A DNA stretch of 12,013 nt from Bacillota bacterium (GTDB taxonomy: Bacteria > Bacillota > Clostridia > Acetivibrionales > DSM-1351), in NCBI GenBank assembly GCA_023426005.1, contig JAFABO010000050.1, positions 1 through 12,013 of the forward strand, written 5' to 3'. A model generated the notes under the pieces. The model saw nothing but the letters and a program-made list of their open reading frames with translations. It was not told where the DNA came from and made no database searches. Shown here one piece after another: positions 6,140-12,013 of the stretch (positions are counted from its first letter, which is position 1; every line of letters begins with the position of its first letter). The position numbers were made by a program, and so were the translations under genes.

Positions 6140-7141
6140 TCACAGTCTGTACAAGAGGGCACATATGTTATAGCCTGCACCGACCGTACAGAACATTACA
6201 TAATCTCCGTTATCAATTGATTTATTGTTAAGTGCTTCATTGTATGCTATGAATGGGCTTGTAAGGCCGGTATAGCCGTACTTGTTTCCTATGAATGTAT
6301 ACTTGTCCAGACCCACAGACATCAAATCTAAGGTGGTCTCTGCATCCGGCCTGGAAAATTGAGAGAAAAAAAACTGTTTTATATTATATTTACTTATATT
6401 ATATCTCTCAAAAAGTACCTGCATCAAATCAACCCACTCTTTACAAATAAAACTTGTATCGAATGGGTCCAGCTTTAATTTCTTATCTTCCGGGTCTATT
6501 TCATTGTTATAAATGTTTGAAAAACCGCATGCCGGAAATTGAAATGCATTTTTTACTACAGGATCGGTTTTAAAATTTGTATCGATAAAGCCCCTTTTAT
6601 ATGACTCCTCAACTCTTTCAAGTATGACTGCCGCTGCGGCATCGGCCATATTTGAATAACATACGGGATCGGTTTTACTTGAAATGAAGCTGCCTAAAAA
6701 ACTACCCACCACAAGAGCCTTATTAATCCTTGTATTACTTTCCAGCAGGCGGCTTGCCACATCAATTGCAGACAGCATGCCTATACAATTTGAATTTAAA
6801 TCAAATATCTGGTGGGCATTAACTGTATTTAATTTGTCGTGGAGGAGCAATGCATTGGAGGGTACTAATTTTTCGGGACTATCGGTTCCAAAAATGATTA
6901 TGTCAATTTCTTCAGGTTGAACATCCGATGCCAGAAGTGCTTTTAAAGATGCCTGGTAGGCCATTGTTACCGCGTTTTCGCTTTTTGTCTCAGCTACGCA
7001 TCTGGTATTTCGGCCAAGATGTTTTACAAGACCGGATACATCGATTCCCATGCTTTTAAAGTGATTGATATAATAGGAATTGCTTGTCTTTTTAGCCGGA
7101 TGATATGTTCCTACACCTTTAAAAACTATGTTTTGATACAT
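6140..7141 (-). CDS. Divergent 3-oxoacyl-ACP synthase III (FabH-like, thiolase superfamily)
   Basis: KAS III enzymes condense acyl-CoA or acyl groups with malonyl-ACP through a Cys-His-Asn triad. The 333-residue length and layout fit: an N-terminal GVGTYHPAKKTSN (9-21), IIIFGTDSPE (81-90), nucleophile region FDLNSNCIGM with C119, ADAAAAVILE (166-175) and the C-terminal GDYVMFCTVGAGYNICALL (312-330). The HQAN position reads FFSQFS (258-263), placing Ser260 where His is expected, and the GNTSAAS position reads YGYTGLTS (288-295), placing Tyr290 where Asn is expected. So ordinary FabH decarboxylating chemistry is doubtful; acyl transfer or another Cys-dependent reaction is possible. AAAGGGG precedes the ATG at good spacing. 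It has its own promoter with an overlapping inverted repeat. Family assignment is firm, function open. Confidence 0.85.
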   Translation of the reverse strand: MYQNIVFKGVGTYHPAKKTSNSYYINHFKSMGIDVSGLVKHLGRNTRCVAETKSENAVTMAYQASLKALLASDVQPEEIDIIIFGTDSPEKLVPSNALLLHDKLNTVNAHQIFDLNSNCIGMLSAIDVASRLLESNTRINKALVVGSFLGSFISSKTDPVCYSNMADAAAAVILERVEESYKRGFIDTNFKTDPVVKNAFQFPACGFSNIYNNEIDPEDKKLKLDPFDTSFICKEWVDLMQVLFERYNISKYNIKQFFFSQFSRPDAETTLDLMSVGLDKYTFIGNKYGYTGLTSPFIAYNEALNNKSIDNGDYVMFCTVGAGYNICALLYRL

Positions 7142-7173
7142 CTAAACACCCCTTTTTGTAATTGTATTATTAG

Positions 7174-7202
7174 ATTATAATAGGAATTATGTAAAATTAC
7201 AA
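7174..7202 (-). promoter_or_regulatory. Promoter of the KAS III-like gene
   Basis: On the minus strand TTGTAA (7202-7197) is followed after exactly 17 bases by a perfect TATAAT (7179-7174). Transcription would start near 7167, leaving a leader of about 25 bases before the ATG at 7141. The spacer is largely filled by one arm of the inverted repeat at 7185-7228, which suggests repressor control. Confidence 0.7.
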
Positions 7203-7228
7203 CAATTTAATTAAAATTTTACATAATT
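7185..7228. promoter_or_regulatory. Perfect 14-bp inverted repeat overlapping the KAS III-like promoter (operator candidate)
   Basis: AATTATGTAAAATT (7185-7198) and AATTTTACATAATT (7215-7228) are exact reverse complements separated by 16 bases. The promoter-proximal arm occupies the space between the -35 and -10 boxes and touches the -35; the other arm lies just upstream of the -35. A dimeric or tetrameric regulator binding both arms would block polymerase. The arms match no regulator site that I recognise. A transcript hairpin is a poorer explanation, since most of the repeat lies upstream of the predicted start. Confidence 0.6.
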
Positions 7229-7257
7229 TGGGTAATATATTATTGGGTCAGAAGTGT

Positions 7258-7287
7258 AAAAAACCCCATTCCAACCGGAATGGGGTT
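7258..7287 (-). terminator. Strong intrinsic terminator of the glycosyltransferase gene
   Basis: AACCCCATTCC (7262-7272) pairs perfectly with GGAATGGGGTT (7277-7287) around a 4-base loop. Read on the minus strand, the stem is followed by TTTTTT (complement of 7258-7263). It begins 24 bases after the glycosyltransferase stop and separates that unit from the KAS III-like gene. The plus-strand reading lacks a T run, so it is directional. Confidence 0.92.
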
Positions 7288-7311
7288 AATGGCTTTATTA
7301 AATTAAGAATG

Positions 7312-8502
7312 CTATGAGCTCCTGCGGGATTGCAGCTTCAATCTCAGGAAGCGTCTTCTGCGGCGCATTTCAGAGGGGAAAATAAAAACTTCATTTCTGA
7401 TAATCCCAAGACAGGTCTCAACGATCTTTTTGGCAGAATCATGGTCGAAGTATTCACGCTGGGCCTGCTTAATTTCATTTAAGCCTTTTGCATTATCTGC
7501 CAGAAGATCAGAGACTACAGATGAGAGGTTTGACAGCTCTTCACAGAAGATTCCCAGTTTATTGCTAACGGCAAAATCGGGATTTTCCTGTTCCTGTCCG
7601 GGCAGGGCACCTGTTATTATCAGCGGGACGTTGCAGGCAATAGCTTCCATCATTACATTAGGGCTGCCCCGGGTAAAGGCTATATCGGATTTTAACATAT
7701 AATCCTGAATGTTCGTTACATATCCATGGATTTCAACTCTCCCGGGATACTGAAGTGAAAGAGTCCTTTCCAGTTTTTCCTTCATGGTTTCATTTCTTCC
7801 GGCAATAATTTGTATATTACAGTTGAAATTATCAAGTAAGAGTTTTGATACCGCACTCATATCTCCGGAACCTTCACCACCGCTCATAATCAGGCAGTCA
7901 AGAGGTCTGTCAAGGCTGTAATCGGGCTTTTGAACTCCCTGGGAGATATGCTGTGTAAATCTTGACCTCACAGGGAATCCGATTACTTTTATTGAGGACT
8001 CAGGTACTCCAAAGCCAATACATCTTTCCTTTGCCTCGGCAGTAGGGCAGATTATGCAGTCTGCACGTTTATCGGCCCAGAGGGGGGAGATGCTTACGAG
8101 ATCGGCAACAAAAATTGCAAAAGGGATATTTATTTTATAATCTCTAAGAATATTCAGGATCGGTGAATTAAAAACCGGATGAACTGAAAGAATTAAGTCG
8201 GGTTTAAGTTTCCTGAGCATTTTTATCAAATTTTCACGGATGGTCAATTCTGTAAATTCATGTATAAACGTTGGATTCCTTTTGGATATTTTCCAGGCTA
8301 ATTTCCAGAGTTCTTTTGCGTTTCTTGTAACCAAACCATAGGATTTACCTACTTTAACCCACATATTTCCGCCCAGATCAAATCCATCTATAATATTAAC
8401 ATTAACATCGTCATGCAGATTGAATTGCTCCAACAGCGATTCACTAATACTCTTATGCCCATGACCAGTGTAATCTGATGAAATTATTACAACATTTTTC
8501 AT
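7312..8502 (-). CDS. UgtP/MGDG-synthase-like diacylglycerol glycosyltransferase (GT28)
   Basis: Relatives transfer glucose or galactose from UDP-sugar to diacylglycerol at the cytoplasmic membrane face, making glycolipids and lipoteichoic acid anchors. The 396-residue protein has the N-terminal MGDG-synthase-type domain, with the acceptor loop SDYTGHGHKS (9-18) and SVHPVFNSP (106-114), then the linker GFPVR (175-179). The C-terminal GT-B half carries SGGEGSGDM (207-215), IIAGRNE (232-238), GYVTNIQDYMLKSDI (260-274) and the sugar-nucleotide site RGSPNVMMEAIACNVPLI (278-295) with PGQEQEN (301-307). The tail (379-396) is very basic, with five consecutive Arg then FLRLKLQSRRSS, probably a membrane-surface anchor. 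AAGGA and GGAGG lie before the ATG. A processive lipid glycosyltransferase is the best reading; the exact sugar and acceptor are unknown. Confidence 0.88.
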   Translation of the reverse strand: MKNVVIISSDYTGHGHKSISESLLEQFNLHDDVNVNIIDGFDLGGNMWVKVGKSYGLVTRNAKELWKLAWKISKRNPTFIHEFTELTIRENLIKMLRKLKPDLILSVHPVFNSPILNILRDYKINIPFAIFVADLVSISPLWADKRADCIICPTAEAKERCIGFGVPESSIKVIGFPVRSRFTQHISQGVQKPDYSLDRPLDCLIMSGGEGSGDMSAVSKLLLDNFNCNIQIIAGRNETMKEKLERTLSLQYPGRVEIHGYVTNIQDYMLKSDIAFTRGSPNVMMEAIACNVPLIITGALPGQEQENPDFAVSNKLGIFCEELSNLSSVVSDLLADNAKGLNEIKQAQREYFDHDSAKKIVETCLGIIRNEVFIFPSEMRRRRRFLRLKLQSRRSS

Positions 8503-8558
8503 GTTTTTTCCTTAGCCTCCAAGATTGTTTACTAATTTAACAGCACTATCATTCCATA

Positions 8559-8590
8559 TATATAATAATACAACTATATAATAATACAAC
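8559..8590. repeat. Exact 16-bp tandem duplication in the divergent promoter region
   Basis: TATATAATAATACAAC occurs twice head to tail (8559-8574, 8575-8590) with no mismatch. It is bracketed by CTATCATT (8546-8553) and its reverse complement AATGATAG (8601-8608). Each copy holds a TATAAT on the plus strand and TTGTAT...TATTAT on the minus strand, so it may supply alternative promoters for the glycosyltransferase gene. The rest of the 299-base gap (8503-8801) is AT-rich with no gene. A weak GTATA-N15-GATTAAATG (8651-8679) resembles a sigma-F-type site only loosely. Confidence 0.7.
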
Positions 8591-8801
8591 ATTTGGGTTA
8601 AATGATAGGGATTAAAGTGTTAATTCTAAAATTTTTTTATTTTTGATTCTGTATATTTTACGAGTAATAAGATTAAATGTTTGATTTTATTTTTTATAAT
8701 TTTAATATTGTTTAATCGTTATAAACCAATTTTTGTTTTCATATATTATAACGCTTGTGTTTTGTACCGGAATGTTTAATTTATATTGGAAAGCTGGGGA
8801 T

Positions 8802-10010
8802 GTGAGGCTGTTGAGAAAAACTTTAAGAAGCGTATTGAGTATTATGATTATTTTATCCTGTTTATTATGTACTTTTGAGGTTTGGGCCGATGATACCAAT
8901 GAAGATGAACCCATAAGAGATTTTACCGGTAATGGCAGTATTGAGACGACAGGCAACAGGCTGCCCAGGGTATCTGCAAAAGAGGCAATTGTCCTGGATA
9001 TGGCCACTGGAAGGGTATTGTATGAAAAAAATGCCTATACCAGACATTCCATAGCCAGTACCACTAAAATAATGACGGCCATAGTTGCTCTTGAAAACGG
9101 CAAGGATGAAGAGGATGTGGTAATAAGCAAAAGAGCGGCGGCAATCGGCGGGTCAACGGTCAATCTAAAGGAAGGGAAGACCTATAAGTTCAGGGATCTG
9201 ATGTATGCAATGATGCTGAGATCCGGAAATGATGCTGCCATAGCTATCGCAGAACACATAGGAGGCTCTGTTGAACTTTTTGCGGAAATGATGAACAGAA
9301 AGGCGGCTGAAATCGGGGCCACAAATACCAATTTCGTCACTCCCCACGGACTTGATGATCCGCAGCATTACTCAACCCCATACGATTTGGCGCTCATAAC
9401 TCAATATGCCTTAAAAAATGAAGAGTTCTGTAAAATCGTCGGTACTAAAAGTTCTGTTTTTGAGGGCAGCAATATTTCCAATACAAATGAGATGCTGGGA
9501 TTATATCCGGGGGCCGACGGAGTTAAAACGGGATATACGGGGCAGGCCGGAAGATGTCTGGTTACCTCGGTTACAAAAGATAACTGGAGAATTATATCCA
9601 TAGTCCTTGGCTGCTCAACAAGAACTGTCAGGGCGCAAAGCAGCAAAATACTCCTGGATTATACCTTTGGAAATTTTAAAAACTATGAGTATCTTAAAAA
9701 AGGGCAGCCGCTGCAGCAGTTGGATGTACATAAGGGGATACTGGACAAAGTCCCCATATATTCTGATTCTGACATAACCATACCTCTTAAGCAGGAGGAA
9801 GTGGATAAGGTTAAAGTTATTTACAATCTTCCCGACGTTATAGAAGCGCCTTTAAAAAGCGGCACGAAAATCGGAACTGCCGATTACCTTCTGGACGGCA
9901 AGCTTTTGGCCACAACTGATCTGAAAAACAGTGAGACAGTGGGGAGAAAGGATTTTTACTATTATTTTGACTCAATTTTCAAAACCTGGGCCAGACTTGT
10001 ACATAACTGA
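8802..10010 (+). CDS. D-alanyl-D-alanine carboxypeptidase, PBP5/DacF type (peptidase S11)
   Basis: The enzyme removes the terminal D-Ala from peptidoglycan stem peptides outside the membrane and so limits cross-linking. The motifs are complete: SxxK as STTK (S86, K89), SGN (141-143) and KTG (242-244), followed by a beta-rich PBP5 C-terminal domain (about 300-385) and a final amphipathic stretch (YYYFDSIFKTWARLVHN) that would anchor it to the membrane. The N-terminus has basic residues, a hydrophobic core (VLSIMIILSCLLCTF) and a WA-DD cleavage site. The frame stays open back to TTG 8733, but that adds 23 residues ahead of a normal signal peptide. I choose GTG 8802, preceded by GAAAG..GG.GA; TTG 8811 is also possible. 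It resembles sporulation DacF, but no spoIIA genes follow, so the paralogue is left open. Confidence 0.93.
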   Translation: MRLLRKTLRSVLSIMIILSCLLCTFEVWADDTNEDEPIRDFTGNGSIETTGNRLPRVSAKEAIVLDMATGRVLYEKNAYTRHSIASTTKIMTAIVALENGKDEEDVVISKRAAAIGGSTVNLKEGKTYKFRDLMYAMMLRSGNDAAIAIAEHIGGSVELFAEMMNRKAAEIGATNTNFVTPHGLDDPQHYSTPYDLALITQYALKNEEFCKIVGTKSSVFEGSNISNTNEMLGLYPGADGVKTGYTGQAGRCLVTSVTKDNWRIISIVLGCSTRTVRAQSSKILLDYTFGNFKNYEYLKKGQPLQQLDVHKGILDKVPIYSDSDITIPLKQEEVDKVKVIYNLPDVIEAPLKSGTKIGTADYLLDGKLLATTDLKNSETVGRKDFYYYFDSIFKTWARLVHN

Positions 10011-10122
10011 TAAAGATGGCATAATATTAGGATAGTGCGTATCTGCCCCAGCCCGGCAGTGGAAGGGCGGCTTTACTTCTTGATTTTAAAAATTATATGC
10101 AGGAAAGGCTATATAAACTGAA

Positions 10123-11847
10123 ATGAAAACAGTACTGGTCGGTATTAATTCAAAATATATACATACCTGCCTGGCGGTATGGTATTTGAGAGCCAGCTTA
10201 AAAAACACCGAGGAAACAGTGGTCAGAGAATTTACCATCAATGATAACAAAGACAGCATACTGGCTGAAATTTATAAGGAAAAGCCTGATATCCTGGCCT
10301 TTTCCTGTTATATTTGGAATTATGAAATAGTAAAGCTGCTTATGCGCGAAATCAGGAAGCTTATGCCAAAGTGCTTTATAATTCTTGGAGGACCGGAGGT
10401 CTCATATACTGCGGCCTCGGCAATAAAAGAAAATGATCCCGCTGATTTTGTATTGTGCGGAGAGGGGGAGGAGGTCTTTCCTGTTCTGACCGAAGCAATT
10501 CAAAACGGGTCTGAGGAGTATAAAATGCTAAAAGGCATTGCATACAGAGAAAACGGGGAAATCATATACAGAGAGGGATTTAATCTTATTTCACAATTGG
10601 ACAGGCTTAATTCTCCCTATACTGATGCCCTGCTGGAGTCGGCTGAAAATAGAATTATATATTATGAATCTTCAAGAGGCTGTCCGTTTAACTGTTCCTA
10701 CTGTATTTCCTCAACTTTTAACGGTGTCAGATTTTTTTCTTTTGAAAGAGTAAAAACCGAATTGGAGAAACTTTTAAAGTTTGAACCAAAACTGATTAAA
10801 TTTGTTGACAGGACCTTTAACTGTAATAAAAAGAGGGCAAAGGAAATATTTGAATATATCATTTCCCTGGAGTGCGGTACAGTGTTTCATTTCGAAGCGG
10901 CAGCAGACCTGTTTGATGAAGAAATGCTGGAATTGCTGAGCCATGCTCCTGCAGGAAGAATTCAGCTTGAAATCGGGCTGCAGACCACAAATACCGGAAC
11001 ACTTGCAGAAATTGACCGGGTGACCGATCTGGGTAAGTTGAAAAACAATGTTGAAAGAATTCTCGGCAATTCCAATATTCATGTTCATCTGGATCTTATT
11101 GCAGGCTTGCCCTTTGAAGATATTATTTCCTTCAGAGGGTCTTTCAACGATGTATATGCCATGAAGCCGCATCAGCTTCAGCTCGGTTTCCTCAAAATGC
11201 TAAAGGGGGCACGGGTGAGAAATGAGGCTGAAAAGCACGGTTACAGTTATAGAGATTTTGCTCCTTATGAGATTCTTGAAAACAAATATATAAAATATCA
11301 GGATATTCTGGCTTTAAAAGATGTGGAGGAAGTCGTTGAAAGGTATTACAATTCAGGCAGGTTTCAGAAGTCCTTGACCCTGTTGGAGAAAACTTATTCC
11401 GGGGATTATTTTGAATTATACAAAGTATTGTCTGTCTATTGCAGGAAAAATGCATATCTGGACAGGCCCATAGCTTACCGTGAGAACATAGCCATTCTAT
11501 CTGCTTTTGTAAAGGACGGATTGGCAGGAAGGGTTAATATGGAAGAGTTCCGTCAGGCTATGGTGTTTGACTTTCTAAGCTCCGATAGTTCCGGTGCTAT
11601 TCCGGATACCATCAGGGACGGCAGGGATTTTCTGCCTGCCGGCAGGATTCATGAAATGCTCAGGAGCGAGGACTTTATTAAGGAACATCTTCCAAAATTT
11701 CTGTATACTCCTGCAAAGAACATTTTAAAGAAAGTATTTTTTGTTTCACTTGATTTAATAACAAATCCACAGGATATCCTTATTTTTGATTATACTCAAA
11801 AGAATGCGGTAAATGGAAAATACAAAAATATTATCATAAAAGTGTAA
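10123..11847 (+). CDS. B12-binding-domain radical SAM protein (DUF4080-type)
   Basis: The 574-residue protein begins with a cobalamin-binding Rossmann-like domain (1-125: MKTVLVGINSKYIH, ILAFSCYIWN, IILGGPEVSY, CGEGEEVFP). Its DxHxxG cobalt ligand motif is absent, as in many members of this group. The radical SAM domain follows, with the [4Fe-4S] motif CPFNCSYC (C187, C191, C194) preceded by YYESSRG, then FVDRTFNCN (264-272), FHFEAAADLF, QLEIGLQTTN and HVHLDLIAGLPFED. The last 200 residues match the pattern of the DUF4080 extension. Such proteins use SAM, and sometimes cobalamin, for methylation or rearrangement, but the substrate is unknown here. The gene stands alone, 112 bases after the carboxypeptidase gene; AGGAAAGG at 10101-10108 is a slightly distant ribosome site. 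No convincing terminator follows. Confidence 0.9.
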   Translation: MKTVLVGINSKYIHTCLAVWYLRASLKNTEETVVREFTINDNKDSILAEIYKEKPDILAFSCYIWNYEIVKLLMREIRKLMPKCFIILGGPEVSYTAASAIKENDPADFVLCGEGEEVFPVLTEAIQNGSEEYKMLKGIAYRENGEIIYREGFNLISQLDRLNSPYTDALLESAENRIIYYESSRGCPFNCSYCISSTFNGVRFFSFERVKTELEKLLKFEPKLIKFVDRTFNCNKKRAKEIFEYIISLECGTVFHFEAAADLFDEEMLELLSHAPAGRIQLEIGLQTTNTGTLAEIDRVTDLGKLKNNVERILGNSNIHVHLDLIAGLPFEDIISFRGSFNDVYAMKPHQLQLGFLKMLKGARVRNEAEKHGYSYRDFAPYEILENKYIKYQDILALKDVEEVVERYYNSGRFQKSLTLLEKTYSGDYFELYKVLSVYCRKNAYLDRPIAYRENIAILSAFVKDGLAGRVNMEEFRQAMVFDFLSSDSSGAIPDTIRDGRDFLPAGRIHEMLRSEDFIKEHLPKFLYTPAKNILKKVFFVSLDLITNPQDILIFDYTQKNAVNGKYKNIIIKV

Positions 11848-11950
11848 CCTTTCTCTTCTGCAAAATCAGTTAAAACTAAAATACAGAAAAGTACTTATTC
11901 AATAATATTTTTCCAATACTCACATATATTTTAAAATGAGATATTTTATC

Positions 11951-12003
11951 AGGAACAAATTTCAAAACTATTGATTATAATGGCAGTAAAACTGTTTGTT
12001 CCT
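11951..12003. promoter_or_regulatory. Inverted repeat around a TATAAT box near the right edge
   Basis: AGGAACAAA (11951-11959) and TTTGTTCCT (11995-12003) are perfect reverse complements 35 bases apart, with TATAAT at 11976-11981 between them. This would fit a promoter flanked by operator halves for a gene beyond the window, but no good -35 box is seen 16-18 bases upstream. The rest of 11848-12013 is AT-rich and shows no gene. Confidence 0.35.
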
Positions 12004-12013
12004 TCAAATCTAC

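Noticed and set aside
10043..10076. GC-rich patch after the carboxypeptidase gene as a terminator
   Set aside because: CTGCCC/GGGCGG and CTGCC/GGCAG give two competing weak stems and no proper T run follows.
10774..11172. 132-codon minus-strand frame inside the radical SAM gene
   Set aside because: It lies wholly opposite the conserved catalytic domain, and its Cys-rich odd composition is typical of a shadow frame.

Overview
The window looks like chromosomal DNA from a Gram-positive, spore-forming-type Firmicute, most likely class Clostridia. I infer this from its moderately AT-rich base composition, strong AGGAGG-type ribosome binding sites, TTG and GTG starts, a PyrR-type attenuator, and the mraY-ftsW-murG order. 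The family resemblances fit the cellulolytic Clostridium (Acetivibrio/Ruminiclostridium) group, but species cannot be fixed from sequence alone. I see no transposase, phage gene, CRISPR array, tRNA or rRNA.

Layout. Bases 1-3557 are the tail of a peptidoglycan/division (dcw) cluster on the + strand: the last codons of an upstream gene (position suggests murF), mraY, ftsW/spoVE and murG. Together the last three make lipid I, polymerise glycan strands and make lipid II. murD, which often lies between mraY and ftsW, is absent here. The ftsW-murG gap holds a run of hairpins. Bases 3633-5337 are a self-contained uracil-uptake unit: promoter, PyrR-binding hairpin, antiterminator/terminator switch, NCS2 uracil permease and terminator. 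Bases 5476-5915 hold a promoter and a 120-residue protein with a STAS-like pattern. The convergent gap 5916-6139 holds a 119-bp nested inverted repeat.

Bases 6140-8502 carry two minus-strand genes with separate transcription signals. One is a KAS III (FabH-like) protein that keeps the cysteine but seems to lack the catalytic His and Asn. The other is a UgtP/MGDG-synthase-like glycosyltransferase with an Arg-rich tail. The KAS III promoter is overlapped by a perfect 14-bp inverted repeat, a good operator candidate. Bases 8503-8801 are a divergent regulatory gap with an exact 16-bp tandem duplication. Bases 8802-10010 encode an exported D-Ala-D-Ala carboxypeptidase (PBP5/DacF type), and 10123-11847 a cobalamin-binding-type radical SAM protein of unknown substrate. 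The last 166 bases are non-coding and hold an inverted repeat around a TATAAT box.

Theme: most genes serve the cell envelope (peptidoglycan precursors, glycan polymerisation, peptide trimming, probably glycolipid and acyl chemistry), with a pyrimidine-controlled uracil transporter between them. The least explained parts are the divergent KAS III and its operator, the 119-bp nested repeat, the hairpin cluster before murG, and the radical SAM protein.
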